Positions 48,888-60,486 of a stretch of 64,000 bases of DNA are shown one piece after another. The DNA comes from Sporodiniella umbellata. Lineage: Eukaryota; Mucoromycota; Mucoromycetes; Mucorales; Rhizopodaceae. The position numbers were made by a program, and so were the translations under genes. How positions within the stretch are numbered: position 1 is the first letter of the stretch; every line of letters starts with the position of its first letter. The stretch is from the NCBI GenBank assembly GCA_025677835.1, contig JAIXMR010000016.1:248001-312000 (forward strand). Direction: 5' to 3'. The notes under the pieces are model-generated. The model did not search any database. It saw nothing but the letters and a program-made list of their open reading frames with translations, and had not been told where the DNA came from.

Positions 48888-49488
48888 ATGGGAATTAACT
48901 TGTCAAAAGTCGACGACGCAATACGTATTAGGGCTTACCAGATGTCTCGACGCCCAACAGTCAAAAAGATTGATATTTCAATGATTGGAAACCCTACTGA
49001 CTTTCGAGTAAGTGCAATGCGTACCTGTTTATTCCTATGTATCTTATACAACATGATTATTTTTAGCACACTTATCACGTAGGTAAAGAACTTCTAGTCA
49101 TTTATTTATTATTGTTATTATTGAGTTCGTAAAAAGCTGACAGATGAATAGGATCTGATACTACTCAATCCACTCTAGCGTTAGATAAAGTAAGATGAAA
49201 TTTGCCTTGGGGTTTCGTTTTACTTATTGTATTTTCGAATAGACCAGTAACGATGAATCACACAAAACCAGCCATATTTCTTTAAATGACACGATTTCAA
49301 ACAAGGAATGTGGGCTATCCAGCACATGGATTGAACCAGCAATATGTAGTGAGACTTTTAAAAACGGCAAAAGTTCAAACGAAGCTTTATTTAAAGACGC
49401 ACTGGATGCCAAAATCATTGAACTTATCAAGAAAAAACCGAGTAGAACTAGAACGATGGTAAAACAATCTATAGAAAGTCACAAATAA
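48888..49488 (+). CDS. Small CRIB-domain CDC42 effector (CDC42SE/SPEC-like)
   Basis: Four exons (48888-49007, 49067-49082, 49152-49189, 49243-49488) join in phase to 139 aa. The 16-bp second exon completes the CRIB motif: KIDISMIGNPTDFR joins HTYHVG (residues about 27-46), matching I-S-x-P-x-x-F-x-H-x-x-H-V-G and especially the DRSMIGEPxNFVHxxHVG form of animal CDC42SE proteins. The start MGINLSK has a Gly at position 2 and Ser at 5, compatible with N-myristoylation. After the motif comes a disordered Ser/Thr/Lys-rich tail. It would bind GTP-CDC42/Rac at membranes and influence actin. There is no kinase domain, so it is not a PAK. ORF-only annotation would miss it. Confidence 0.78.
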
Positions 49489-50335
49489 CTCACCAATATA
49501 TGTACATACAACAGAACGGCCACCTGAGTTCCAATAAACCTCGTTTAATGATATAAACAGTCAGTGTTCTTGTTTACATATTGTGTAAAAATAATATATG
49601 TTTATTTAAATAAATACTCTTTTAAGAAAAACAATCGTAAGTATACAGCAAAATTTTCTTTTTATTTATACCAAGTCTCCCCTCCTCGCTTTTTTAGGCC
49701 AAAAAGACAGATGGATCGTATAGTTACTTTATAAAGCCCATAGACTTTTAAAAGGAACTCTGTTGTTTGTTTATACGCTATCCCAAATACCTTTGTTTTT
49801 TTTTTAAGAAAAAAAAAAAGCGCACACCCCATTTATTCTTTAGTTCTGTATTGAACAAGAACTTTTATATACGGTCAATTTACTTTTTTTTTTTTAAAGT
49901 GTTTGCCTTCCTTTTCAACAAAAGATATTGCAAGCCATACTCTCCCAAAACGCAAACTAAAATAGAAGACAGCGTTTTTGCTTTCTTTTTTTCTTTTTTT
50001 TTGTAAGAAAAAAATTAAACATGAATCCGGTGGGCTTAGTAACATGTAATTAAAACTTTAATCTATATGTCTCAAGGGATAGCTGTGGGCAAAGCAATAC
50101 GCCCTAACCCCCTTTTTTGTTTCTAGTAAAGTTGGTTGCTGATAAAAAGAAAAAAAGAAAAAGAAAATCAGTTAAAAACTTTTGTGTAAAAAGATCTATA
50201 TTTTAATAGTTTTAGGGCTGATCGTTTATTATACATCCTCAACGTTTTCTTTTTAAGAGCGTAAAAAAAAAAAAAAGTAATTTTCATATGCAGTAACACA
50301 TATGTGCCGAAGATTAATATCTAGTTTTCTGATAC

Positions 50336-50370
<35 letters not shown>

Positions 50371-52960
50371 AATGTCAATGTCAAAATATTGAATATGCAA
50401 AAAAAAAAAGGAGAGTAGAGACAAAACATTTTGTTATCAAAGCGTAAAGAAGACATATTTATTTGGGTCAATCTTTGATGGTTATCAATCATATGCAACT
50501 TTTTTAACATGCATTTTTTTTAAAAAAAAATAAAAATAGAAATAAATGGAGTTAATGCATCTTGTAATTTTTATTTGATTAAAGAAACAGGCGAAAATCG
50601 TAAAGCAGCTCGATCTCGAGCAGAATAAGGTTCAAGTTGATTTGAGCGTGAGATCAGTACCAGGTATTCTTTAAATTTGCTACTTGTTCAGTGTTTACAT
50701 CAATAAGAACACATCATGTTTTATTGCTTGTAAAAACAAGCCTTTTTTTTTTGATATCTACATGCGAAAGCCAGAGAGCTTATGAAAAAAAAAAAAAGGG
50801 AAGGGGAAGGTAAAAGACACTATAAAATTAGGAACGACTTTATTAAACCGCAGAATCGCTGAAAGCTCGTATATGTTCTGATATTCAAGTATAGCTCCCC
50901 ATTCATTAGACAGATCTCAATAAGGGTGATGATCAGGAACGACAAGAATTAGAACCTTGGTAGGCTAAACCATCCCATGCGGTGACTGAATCTAATTTAC
51001 CTGCCCGGATTCATTCGACATTATGCCACTGCCATTTTTTTTCTAAAAAAAAAAAAAGTACGTCGATAAGACTCAACGATTCCTGTGATATCAAAAAGAC
51101 GCGTTGTCGTCATCTTCTTGGATGAGATGGAATAGAAAACTGGCTGATCAACTGATGATATTGCTTTCTAATGCTATTAAGGGCTCGTTTACAAATACAA
51201 CAAATACCTCTGAGAAAAAGAAGTACTGTTTTAAAGACTTGACTAGAATAACATCTGGGATGTGTAGGATTCACAGAATAAAGAAAATTGGACGTTCGCT
51301 ATCAAATGTGAAGCTCCTTTTTGTAGACCTTGCTTCTCGATCAAACTAAGCAAACCAAAGATTAGAACTGGTTTTCGCTTGTTCTATATAGAAGATCGGA
51401 TTTCTCACTTTATTGTATCCGTAGTGTCGTGCGGGAAAGTGGAATATGAACACGCCACTTCTTTTTTTTTTTGTAGAGTACAAAGCAGCTGTCAAAGTTA
51501 TAGAGAAGGGGAACGCTAGAAGCAATTACGAGTCTAGACTGGTTATATTTTTTTTTTTCTTGAAAAAGTTTCCAATACTGTTTCTCAAAACTTGTAACAA
51601 AATTCTCCTCATTTTTAGTGCAATTGTCTTCCTATCAAGCCTTGCAATCGTACTGTTAAAAATAAGATGTCCGATTTAAAAAACAAAACTGTCCAAGAAA
51701 CCACTGTTCAGATTTTATTCTTTCGAGTGTCTTTATCCGAGATACTCAAGTGCATTATGAGCAAAGCAAACTCTAATTCACGCGTAAAAACATGACAAAG
51801 ACGCGCAAAGAAAGCCAAAAAAAAAAAAAAAAAAAAAAAAGCCTTCATTGTTAGAATGAAATCGATCATTGAATAAGGAGCGTTAAATCCTTCAAAGATT
51901 GATATATGCAATGAAACATTAGGATTTGTTTACCGCTCTTCTATGTCAAACATAAAGTAAGCCCGGATAAAAAAAAAAAAAAAAAACTGCTTTGTCATCC
52001 AAGTCAAACCTAAAAGGTCGTTCAGTAAACAGTCTGTTAACGTACTTGCACCTTGACATTCTTCCGGGAATGCCCTAGTCCGGAGAACAAAAGGAAAACA
52101 AGATTTGCTATGTATTTGTAATCTCCATTTATTTTTTCTGAGCTGATGTTGTTCGGCCACTGCTTATCCTTGACACTACGTTATTTGATGTTTTTTCTGG
52201 TCAACAACGTAGTAGAAAATATACGATTGTTATTAAATGCTTTCAAGAAAATAGAAAAGCTTATTTTTACCAAAGTAATTGTTTGCAAACAAATCGTTTT
52301 TTTATTAAGCTTCACATGTTTTTGACAGATGAAAACAGAATGATTTTAATGAAAAAATAAAATAAAGTTCCAGTTTAAAACCCTCCGGATAAAAAGAAAT
52401 CGCCCATATTTTCTGCCGTCAAAAGTATCTACCTTGAAAAAAAAAAAAAAAAAAGCTCAGATAACCGGCGTCATTTGTGTACCTCTGTTTTGAGGCCCTA
52501 TAAACAAAGAAGGGAGCCACGGTTGCAGATTTCATTTTAAAACACAAAAAAAAAAAAAAAAAAAAAATTTTTGACCCGCGGGCTAGACACGTCTCATGTA
52601 TTTGATTATGTTGTACATAAAGATCGCTAAGCTAAAAGATCAACAGTATCCATCTTTTTTCTTGGCTTTTATTTGAAAAAAAGAATGCTGTTAGTGATTG
52701 TTGTACCCCCCCCTTTTTTTTTTTACCGTCTCTCCATAGTAATAATAACAATAATAATAACAATGAATGGCTTTCTCCCCTAAAATGTTGAGAACCAAGC
52801 GTGTATTGATGCATTGCTCGTCATTATTATCTCTAACGTCATTTTTACTTTCGGTGTTACATCAAGAGCCGCTAAAAGGTTACAGAACACAGAAACCGTG
52901 TAGATGTATATAAGGCGGCTTCTTTTTTTTATATATAATTTTTTTTTTCTAAACTCTTTA
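49489..52960. other. Gene-poor interval, possible decayed repeat sequence
   Basis: About 3.5 kb with many poly-A/T runs, including A29 near 50339-50369 and A21 near 51818-51840. Around 51100-51460 the plus strand has interrupted frames (for example RRVVVIFLDE and FRLFYIEDRISHFIVSVV) separated by stops, suggesting a degraded member of a repeated gene family. Its identity is unknown. Nothing else is supported. Confidence 0.4.
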
Positions 52961-53386
52961 ATGCATTTTAAAAGAAAACATACATCGATGGCGATTCGAC
53001 CTTATTCATTGGGTAACCAGATTGAAGAGTTAGGTTCTGGCCTTACACAACCCCCTCCCTATGGATCCATTTCCACAAGCTATCAACGTACTCTAGCTTG
53101 GGTTTCTAGGCACTCGATTGATTCCTTGTCACCTCTATCTCCGCCCCCCCTTTCTCCCACAACACCATCCAAACATCGTCCTTTCTCAATCGCATCCTCC
53201 GCAGACGACGACGATGAGCCGCTCTACAGCCTTTATGCATCCTTCAATATGAGCCTGCTAAGTGACGATGAAGAGGAAGGGGATGACGAATTGATTCCCA
53301 TTGCCTGTTTAAAAAAGAATACGCCACTCTTATCAGCTGCAGAAAAGTACAAGGCAAAAGTGAAAGCAAGACTTCAGCTGACTTAG
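52961..53386 (+). CDS. Small proline/acidic-rich hypothetical protein
   Basis: A single-exon ORF of 141 codons from ATG 52961, or 132 codons from ATG 52988 (MAIRPYSLGNQIEELGS). The centre is Ser/Pro-rich (LSPLSPPPLSPTTPSKHR), with an acidic run (SADDDDEPLYSLY and SDDEEEGDDELIPIA). It ends with a short charged helix, LLSAAEKYKAKVKARL. No named domain is seen, but codon use and the balanced composition in an AT-rich setting support a real gene. SP and TP sites suggest phosphorylation. Possibly a small adaptor or regulatory peptide; I assign no function. Confidence 0.6.
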   Translation: MHFKRKHTSMAIRPYSLGNQIEELGSGLTQPPPYGSISTSYQRTLAWVSRHSIDSLSPLSPPPLSPTTPSKHRPFSIASSADDDDEPLYSLYASFNMSLLSDDEEEGDDELIPIACLKKNTPLLSAAEKYKAKVKARLQLT

Positions 53387-54272
53387 TTTCATTCTGTGTT
53401 GGTTTCCCAAAAAAAAAAAAAAAAAAAAAAAAAAAGACACCTATCAAGCTTTTGGCTGGCACAAAGCAAATCCGACGCTTTTTCTCTCTCACGTCATGTT
53501 AAAGACATATCCAGGCCTTTCTTGCCAATTTTTTCTCTCTGTATAGCAGTACATCTTTCTTTTTTATCCATAATAAACGACTATCCCCCTCTCACCCCTT
53601 TGTTCATCTGTAAATGCCGATAGTTTGTAAAAAAAAAAAAAAAAAAAAAAACATGTCAAAAATATAGAGTCGTGTCATTAGTGACCATGGCGAAATCAAC
53701 AGTAAGTTCGACGCGTACTTGCATATTCCAAGAATTGATGGTTTATATTACTTAAAAAAAAGGTTCCCCCGCTCCTTTTTATTGGGAATTCTTTTATCAT
53801 CTATTATCGATTAGATTAGAGCAGACACCTAACTATGTGTTTCTTTTCGACATGTCCTACCTTAACTGAGCCAATCGCTAATTTGTTTTACCTCGAGATA
53901 ATGTTCTGGTGCAGCAAACTCTCATATCGGTTTGAGCCTATGTTTTATGTTCAGAGAAGCCTTTTTTTTTTTTTTTTTTTTTTTTTTTGCCTACTCTATG
54001 CCGTTCAGAACATACTTTTCAAAAAAAAAAAAAACGGAGATTGTCCTTGATTTTAAACAAAGCCTATCGCGCAGTAGACTCTAGCTACCCGCACCTGGGA
54101 TCTCATCAAGGACGCCCCTCTTTAAGCATGACCTTATTATAGCCGCCGCACTTGATTAAAGTTCAGACAAGCTTGTATTTATTGACAGTTCAAAAAATAA
54201 GCGTACTAAATATACAAATGATGTTACACTGGCCCTCTTTTTTCTTTTTCTTTTTTTTTTTTTTAAAAAAAT
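53387..54272. other. Gene-free interval
   Basis: About 890 bp. Holds A28, A24 and T28 runs (53408, 53629 and 53961 areas). A short GC-richer patch at 54060-54165 has no ORF and no recognised RNA fold. Confidence 0.45.
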
Positions 54273-55388
54273 ATGCTGAATAATAGAATCAAGCAAGCTT
54301 TGGATGGTGATAAGAACAACAAAAGAAAGTCTTCAGTTCCCAGAGAGATGGAATCAGCAATGTCTGAACAAGAGCAAGCAGAGGTTGAAATCAAAAAACG
54401 ATTAGCCAAAAGCTTTGAAAATCTAGACAGCAAACTCAAAGATCTCGAATTGACTGTCCAAAAACAGGATGCGCGTATGGAAGCGATTGAAAAGGAAACC
54501 CAAGAAAAACAGAAATTGTTACTTGTTCATAAGCAGAAAGTACAAGAAGCGCATGACCAAGTCAAGACGATTCAAAAGAAGCTGTACGACTCCACCAAGA
54601 CCATCCAGGTCACAGACGATGACTATTCGACCATCCAAGCCAAATTAGCACAACTGTCGGGTAAAGTAGCCAGTCTGCCAGTGAAACTCAAACCGTTTTA
54701 TAAGAAGGAGCAGGCGTATGGCTATTTCTCCTTGCTCTGGCCGGACTGTCAGTGCTCTTTGGATCGTTTGATGACAGACCCCTCTGATTATGCGCTTATC
54801 TCACTCTTGGTAGAGAAACGGGTGATGGAAGTCGTCGTCTCGCACATTTTGGACACAGAGATCTTTCTGAACCCGCAGATCAACCAAGCGTTCTCAGCGA
54901 TGGAAACCGTCTTTATCAAAACACAGCATGCCCATTGGATACCCGATCTAAGACACAAATGCGCCAAGGCCACACTGGATATTCTCCAGCATCAACCCCA
55001 TTCAGACCTAGCATCCGATAGCACACATACCAAGGCAGAACTTGTTCAGAGCCTCATCCGCGACCTGTCTAGACTGTACGAACCCAATGAGGAAATCCAG
55101 CCCCGGCTAGAGAAAATCGTCGACATGGCTTCCCAAATCATTTTGCCTGTCCGAGGTCAAGAAGACCCTCTGGTCGTTCATCATTTACAGCCAGGCCAAA
55201 AGGTGATACCCAACCAAGTCAAGGCTCAGTATAAATGTATCGGTAAAGAAAATACCATTCTTTTGGGCATCTCTCCTGTCTTTTTAACAAAAACAGTTCA
55301 TGATCCTACCGAAAATGCAGAAGAAGAACCTATACAAACCTATGAAAAAGACTGTACAGTCGTCTATAGTGGAAAAGCGATATGGTAA
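54273..55388 (+). CDS. Hypothetical protein with N-terminal coiled coil and helical C-terminal domain
   Basis: A single-exon 371-aa protein. Residues about 30-135 are a strongly charged coiled coil (KRLAKSFENLDSKLKDLEL and MEAIEKETQEKQKLLLVHKQ). Residues about 145-290 look like a folded helical domain (YFSLLWPDCQCSLDRLM, then VEKRVMEVVVSHILDTEIF). The C-terminal 80 residues include SQIILPVRGQEDPLVV and end YSGKAIW. I do not recognise the family. The mixture suggests a scaffold or tether. The ATG follows a T-rich tract and an A7 run. The 3' side has a T17A11 palindrome (55419-55446) right after the stop. Confidence 0.7.
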   Translation: MLNNRIKQALDGDKNNKRKSSVPREMESAMSEQEQAEVEIKKRLAKSFENLDSKLKDLELTVQKQDARMEAIEKETQEKQKLLLVHKQKVQEAHDQVKTIQKKLYDSTKTIQVTDDDYSTIQAKLAQLSGKVASLPVKLKPFYKKEQAYGYFSLLWPDCQCSLDRLMTDPSDYALISLLVEKRVMEVVVSHILDTEIFLNPQINQAFSAMETVFIKTQHAHWIPDLRHKCAKATLDILQHQPHSDLASDSTHTKAELVQSLIRDLSRLYEPNEEIQPRLEKIVDMASQIILPVRGQEDPLVVHHLQPGQKVIPNQVKAQYKCIGKENTILLGISPVFLTKTVHDPTENAEEEPIQTYEKDCTVVYSGKAIW

Positions 55389-55574
55389 AGAGAGACATAT
55401 CATCTACCCCTCCCCCCCTTTTTTTTTTTTTTTTTAAAAAAAAAAAGACATGTATTTTATTTACGAAAACACGATAACACCTATTGCGATAACAATACCA
55501 GTAATAACCATAACAATAATAATAATAATAAGGATAATAACAATAAAAAAGATTTCCTGAAAAAAAGAGAAAAA

Positions 55575-55594
55575 AAGAGAGAGAGAGAGAGAGA
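55575..55594. repeat. GA microsatellite
   Basis: An AG dinucleotide repeat of about ten units in the short gap between two convergent genes, beside an AAT-rich stretch at 55505-55535. Confidence 0.8.
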
Positions 55595-55621
55595 TGCTTC
55601 AAGCCTATGTCTATGTACATT

Positions 55622-56942
55622 TCAAAAAGACCAAGGACGTTCTTGATGAGGAGCGAATGGATCCTGTTTCGAGTCCAACAGATTCTGATAGTTTATATCG
55701 TACAAGCTAAAAGGGGGAGAAGAAGGTCGAAGTGAATAAGGGAAACCCAGGGCGGTGGTTGGATCGCTAGAGTGGCTGCTTCTTCCCCAGGAAAGTCGGA
55801 TACGTGAATTTCCGATAGGAAATCCATTCATCATTTCAATAGCGACTTCTGCCGACATCCGGGTCGCATACTGAACAAACCCACATCGTTTCCCTGGCGG
55901 GATTTTGACGCTCAGGATCTCACCAAACGAATCAAAGTATTTCTGCAGCTCGGTTTCTGTCACAGGTGAAGAGAGACCGCCGATAAAGACCGTGGTGTTG
56001 TTGGGGTCGGTTGGCTGTTGTACCAATGCCGGTGCCTGTAAGGCCAGCTGTTGATAGCGTTGTTGATGGTGGTGTGTTCTGGGCGTAGCAAACGAGACTT
56101 TCATCGGCCGGTTTCGACACAGGGCGCCATTCATCTCTTTCACAGCCTGTTGTTGCTCTTGCTGATTCGAAAAGCGTACAAAGCCATAGCCTCTGGAAAT
56201 ACCGGTAGAGGCATTCAACATGATTTTAACTGAGTGACATGATGTATAGCGTGTACGAAACAAGGTCTATCGTCATCTGAATCAACAACAGCACTATCTA
56301 TCTATCTATTTTACCAAAAGATAATCTTTATCCACATTGCTATTTAAATCGCCTACAAAAATACTGAATTCTGGCCCATGGTTATCTCTAATAGAAAAAA
56401 AAAAAAAAACCGGTTAGCGTCTGCATTTATCTCTCTCTTTTCTTACTTTTGATCATTCCCGCTTTCTCCAGACGCCCAATTCAACCTGAAAAGGGTAGAT
56501 AGTGTATAGGGTATCTTGTTCCCGTTCATGGTATGTAACGCATCTCTTGCTGCTTGGTTGGAACCAAACTCAATAAATGCATAACCACAACTCAAACTAT
56601 ACATAAAAAAAGATCATCAATCAATCGATTTCTTCCCTCTTCTTTTCTATTTACCCAGTCTGTTTATTACGTATAATCCGGGTCTCTACCTCTTCCCCAA
56701 GTATCTGCCATACCTGTTTGATGAAATCCTCGTCCATCCATACGTCCAGATCCCCCATCCTATTTTTGACCAAAACAAAAAAAAAAAAGCAAGAAAAAAT
56801 AGATACAATTGATTTACTCTTTTTATTTATTGATATGAAAGAGGCAACAAAAAAGTTTCCTTATTGTTTTTTACCAAAGTGTAGATTTTTCGTTCATTTC
56901 AAAAGGTTCTTCGATATTATAGATGGAACTTGTTGAATACAT
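55622..56942 (-). CDS. Three-RRM RNA-binding protein of the Nam8/TIA1/Ngr1 group
   Basis: Five exons (56875-56942, 56655-56759, 56447-56596, 56315-56387, 55622-56266) join in phase to 346 aa. The small first exon (MYSTSSIYNIEEPFEMNEK) supplies STLW, which joins MGDLDVWMDEDFIKQVW to form RNP2 of RRM1. SCGYAFIEFGSNQAARDAL is its RNP1. RRM2 has FSIFVGDLNSNVDKDYLL and GYGFVRFSNQQEQQQAV. RRM3 has TTVFIGGLSSPVTETELQKY and RCGFVQYATRMSAEVAI, with the expected linker. The order and spacing are those of yeast Nam8/Ngr1 and animal TIA1, which bind U-rich RNA and act in 5' splice-site choice or mRNA stability. The many T-rich introns in this region would suit a U-binding splicing factor. The exact orthologue is not settled. 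Confidence 0.88.
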
Positions 56943-57667
56943 TGTATAAGAAAAAGGAGGAAAAAAAGAAAAAAAAAAAAAAAAAAAGAAAAGAAAGGGA
57001 ACTCTTATAACTTCAGGTGACATAAAGCATCTCCAAAAAGGTCTTGTGATAGATTCTTTATTCAGAATTTCTAACCTAATAACTCTCATAGGTCACCCAC
57101 CGTTGGGTGTACAACAATGTTATGCTTGCTCACAAAAGGGGGTTTACATGGCCATATTCTCTTTTGTAGCCTAGATTGACTCACACATCCTTTCTTTTGA
57201 GAATAAAAATGCTAAGCATCATTTACTTTCAAAGCAAGAAAAGAAGCTTGAGAACAAAAAAAAAAAAAAAGTACATGAAGAGGGTGTTACTGTAAAGCAC
57301 TGCTTCAGGGTTACACAGGGTCATTTTCGAAAGCTGAAAAAGAAATACGCTCGATACTACCTGAGTCTGTCACTTGAGTAAGGAGAAACCCTTTACCTCT
57401 TAAAAAAAAAACCAAAACGAATATAGACTAAGTCATCAATTCAAGCTCTTCCTTCAATACTGAAAAGGCTAAAAGAAGGCAAGATGATGGCACCGCTTAG
57501 GGTAAAACCTTGAATGGTTTTTGACTGCACTAAAATAAGAAAGAGCCATTTTAAGCCACAGTGACTATTAAATCGGTGAGTTTCATGAGTGGAAAAGATA
57601 TGCCGCCACTCACCTTTTTTTTTTTTTTTTTTTTTATTTGTTTGGCAATCACAAGTCACCTATCAAG
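56943..57667. promoter_or_regulatory. Divergent promoter region of the RRM and UTP13 genes
   Basis: 725 bp between two divergent ATGs. Contains A/T runs (A19 near 56969, T20 near 57614). No assignable binding sites. Confidence 0.45.
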
Positions 57668-60333
57668 ATGGCAGAAGAAGGTCAAAAGCTCTTATTAAAA
57701 ACAAGGTAGAAGAAATCCAAACTTTTGAAAAAAAAAAAAAAAAAAAAAAAGACTTTAACCAAAAGATTTCAAACAGCTTTAAATCGATCCAAACTATTGA
57801 ATCCATCTATAATGGCGGTAAAGTCGTTGTGACTCAAGATGGCCAACATTTGATTTCAACACTCAGTGAGGACATTATCGTTACCGAGCTTGCAACAGGA
57901 AAACAAGTGCACAAATTAGAAGGAGTAAATGGAATGCACATGTCACAAAAAAAAAAAAAAAAAAAAAGAGAATGCTTTAGACTTGCCATTCTAAACAATC
58001 GTCGTATAGGACAGCGAGATGGTAACCACGTTGGCTGTCAAGCCTGATGGAAAACACTTGGTGAGCGCCAGTCGCAGTCTTTCAGTTCATATCTGGGATC
58101 TTTTGAAAGGAGAATGCGTACGCACGATAAGAGCACACGATACATCGCCTGTGATTGTGATGGACATGGATGAGACTTCGACCTTAGTCGCGACTGGGTT
58201 TGCCGATGGATCGATCAAAGTCTGGGATGTGGATAAGGGATACTGTACGCACAACCTGAGAGGCCATGGCGGTGTAATTAGTGCTGTGAAATTTCATCGT
58301 CATGAAGGGAAATGGTACCTTGCATCAGGTGCTGTCGATTGTCAGGTGCGTATCTGGAGCTTAGAGACTGGCACATGTGAAGCTGTACTCAAGAGTCATG
58401 TAAGCGTTATCCGTGGGTTAGATTTTTCAGGGGATGGACATTACCTGATCTCTGGCTCCCGCGATAAAGTAGTCAACGTGTGGGAATGGCAACAGAAAAC
58501 GTTGAGAGCCACACACCCTCTGTTTGAGACGATCGAAACCGTGGGTTTTGTTGAAAGAAATTCTGCGTGGGCCATTGGCACAGACTATGCATCGTCCGAC
58601 ATCTTTTATACCGGCGGCGATAGCGGTCTGATCAAACTCTGGGACCTCAAGACCGGCAAACTCATCCAATCACAAGCACCCGAGAAAAACAGTCAGCATA
58701 CGATCACAGACATCGTGCCTATTCAAAGCGCCGGTCTCCTGGCGGCCGTCACCAACGACCAAAACATTCTCATGTATTCTTTACCCAAGCAGCTTTTAAG
58801 AGTGAAACAGATCGTAGGCTACAACGATGAGGTGGTCGATATCGCCTACGTAGGAGAAAACGAAACTTTCTTGGCCGCTGCGACCAACAGCGCCCAGCTA
58901 AGAGTGTACAACATAGAAACACAAGACTGTGATCTTTTATACGGTCATACCGATATGATCATCTCACTCGACCGATCTAAAGACGGCTCACTCTTAGCCA
59001 CGGCTTCCAAAGACAAAACCGCTCGTTTATGGATCATTGATACCACACAAGAAGACCCTGCAAAGAGATATAGAGCAGCCGGTGTATGCATAGGACACAC
59101 CGAATCCGTAGGTGCTGTAGCCCTCTCCCGAAAATCAAGCACATTCATGATTACCGGAAGTCAGGATCGAACCATCAAATACTGGAACTTGAGAGATCTC
59201 GATAGGGAGAACCCAGAGGAAGTGTTCCGTCCAAGATCACTCTATACACACCAAGCGCACGAAAAGGATATCAACACGGTATGTGTAGCGCCCAACGACA
59301 AGTTCTTTGCCACAGGCTCGCAAGACAAAACAGCCAAACTTTGGAACGTAGAAACAGGCGAGCTGGTTGGAACCATGAAGGGTCATAAGCGTGGTGTCTG
59401 GTGCGCTCGGTTTTCGCCCATCGACCAAGTGTTGGCAACGAGTTCGGGTGATAAGACGGTCAAGATTTGGAACCTGAAAGATTTCACCTGTCTCAAAACG
59501 TTCGAGGGACACACAAACTCTGTGTTAAGAGTAGACTTTTTGACAGCCGGGATGCAGTTGGTCTCGGCAGCATCAGACGGTTTAGTCAAGGTCTGGACTA
59601 TCAAAACAAACGAATGCGCCTCCACCCTTGATAATCATTCGGAAAAAGTATGGGCAGTGACTGTACGTAAAGACGAAAGTAGAGTGGTCTCTGCAGGTGC
59701 AGATTCTGTCATCAACTTTTGGGAAGATGTTACTTTGCAGGAACAAGAAGAGGAATTGAAAGAAAAAGAAGAATTGATCATCAAGTAAGACTTTTAATTA
59801 TTATTATTATTATTATTATTGTTATTTTATAACTTTTTATCTCCCTCCCCAAAGGGAACAAGAATTACAAAACTTTATTCACAAAAAGGATTATCTCAAT
59901 GCTATCCTATTGGCTCTGTCACTCGAGCAACCCTATCGTTTGTTAACACTCTTCAGAGAAGTACATGGGTCCAGACCAGAGGGAGATAAAAGTATCACCG
60001 GCTCTGAAAACATTGATGCCATCTTGGGTCAACTATCGACCGATCATATCGAAAAATTATTGAAATATGTCAGAGATTGGAATACAAACGCTAAACATTC
60101 AGATATTGCTCAGACAGTTTTGAATGCCGTTTTGATTTCCCATAGCGCTGAAGAAATTGTAGAAATTCCTACAGCAAAAGAGGTAGGTCGTTCATACACA
60201 CATCACACTATTAACTCGATGATTTTAGCTGCTTGATGGTTTATTGCCATACACAGATAGACATTATCAACGTATAGACGACCTCATAACACAATCATTT
60301 ATCATAGACTACACTTTGCAAGCTCAACAATAA
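57668..60333 (+). CDS. UTP13: UTP13/TBL3 WD40 subunit of the U3 snoRNP
   Basis: Five exons (57668-57705, 57777-57924, 58010-59784, 59855-60182, 60229-60333) join in phase to 797 aa. The start MAEEGQKLLLKT joins SFKSIQTIESIYNGGKVVVT across an intron, then HKLEG joins DSEMVTTLAVKPDGKHLVSA. About 12-14 WD repeats follow, forming two propellers (for example HLVSASRSLSVHIWD, FFATGSQDKTAKLWN, VLATSSGDKTVKIWN). The C-terminal Utp13 domain runs from EQELQNFIHKKDYLNAIL to DLITQSFIIDYTLQAQQ and includes LSLEQPYRLLTLFREV. The protein is part of UTP-B, needed for 18S pre-rRNA processing in the nucleolus. The C-terminal domain separates it from other WD40 proteins, so confidence is high. Confidence 0.94.
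59797..59826. repeat. ATT microsatellite inside a UTP13 intron
   Basis: About nine ATT units in the 70-bp intron before the C-terminal domain exons. Confidence 0.8.
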
Positions 60334-60486
60334 TAATAATAAAAATAAAAAATAAAAAAATAAAAAAAAAAACTGTATCTACCCTCTTTTTTTTTTTTTT
60401 TTTTTTTTTTTTAGATGGTAAAACAAAAATGGTTGAGTCTATCTATATTTTGTTAAAAATACAATGGAAAAAGAAATGAAAGGGAA

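Noticed and set aside
54060..54165. GC-richer patch considered as a structured RNA
   Set aside because: No recognisable rRNA, tRNA, snRNA or snoRNA box motifs and no convincing stem could be identified by eye.
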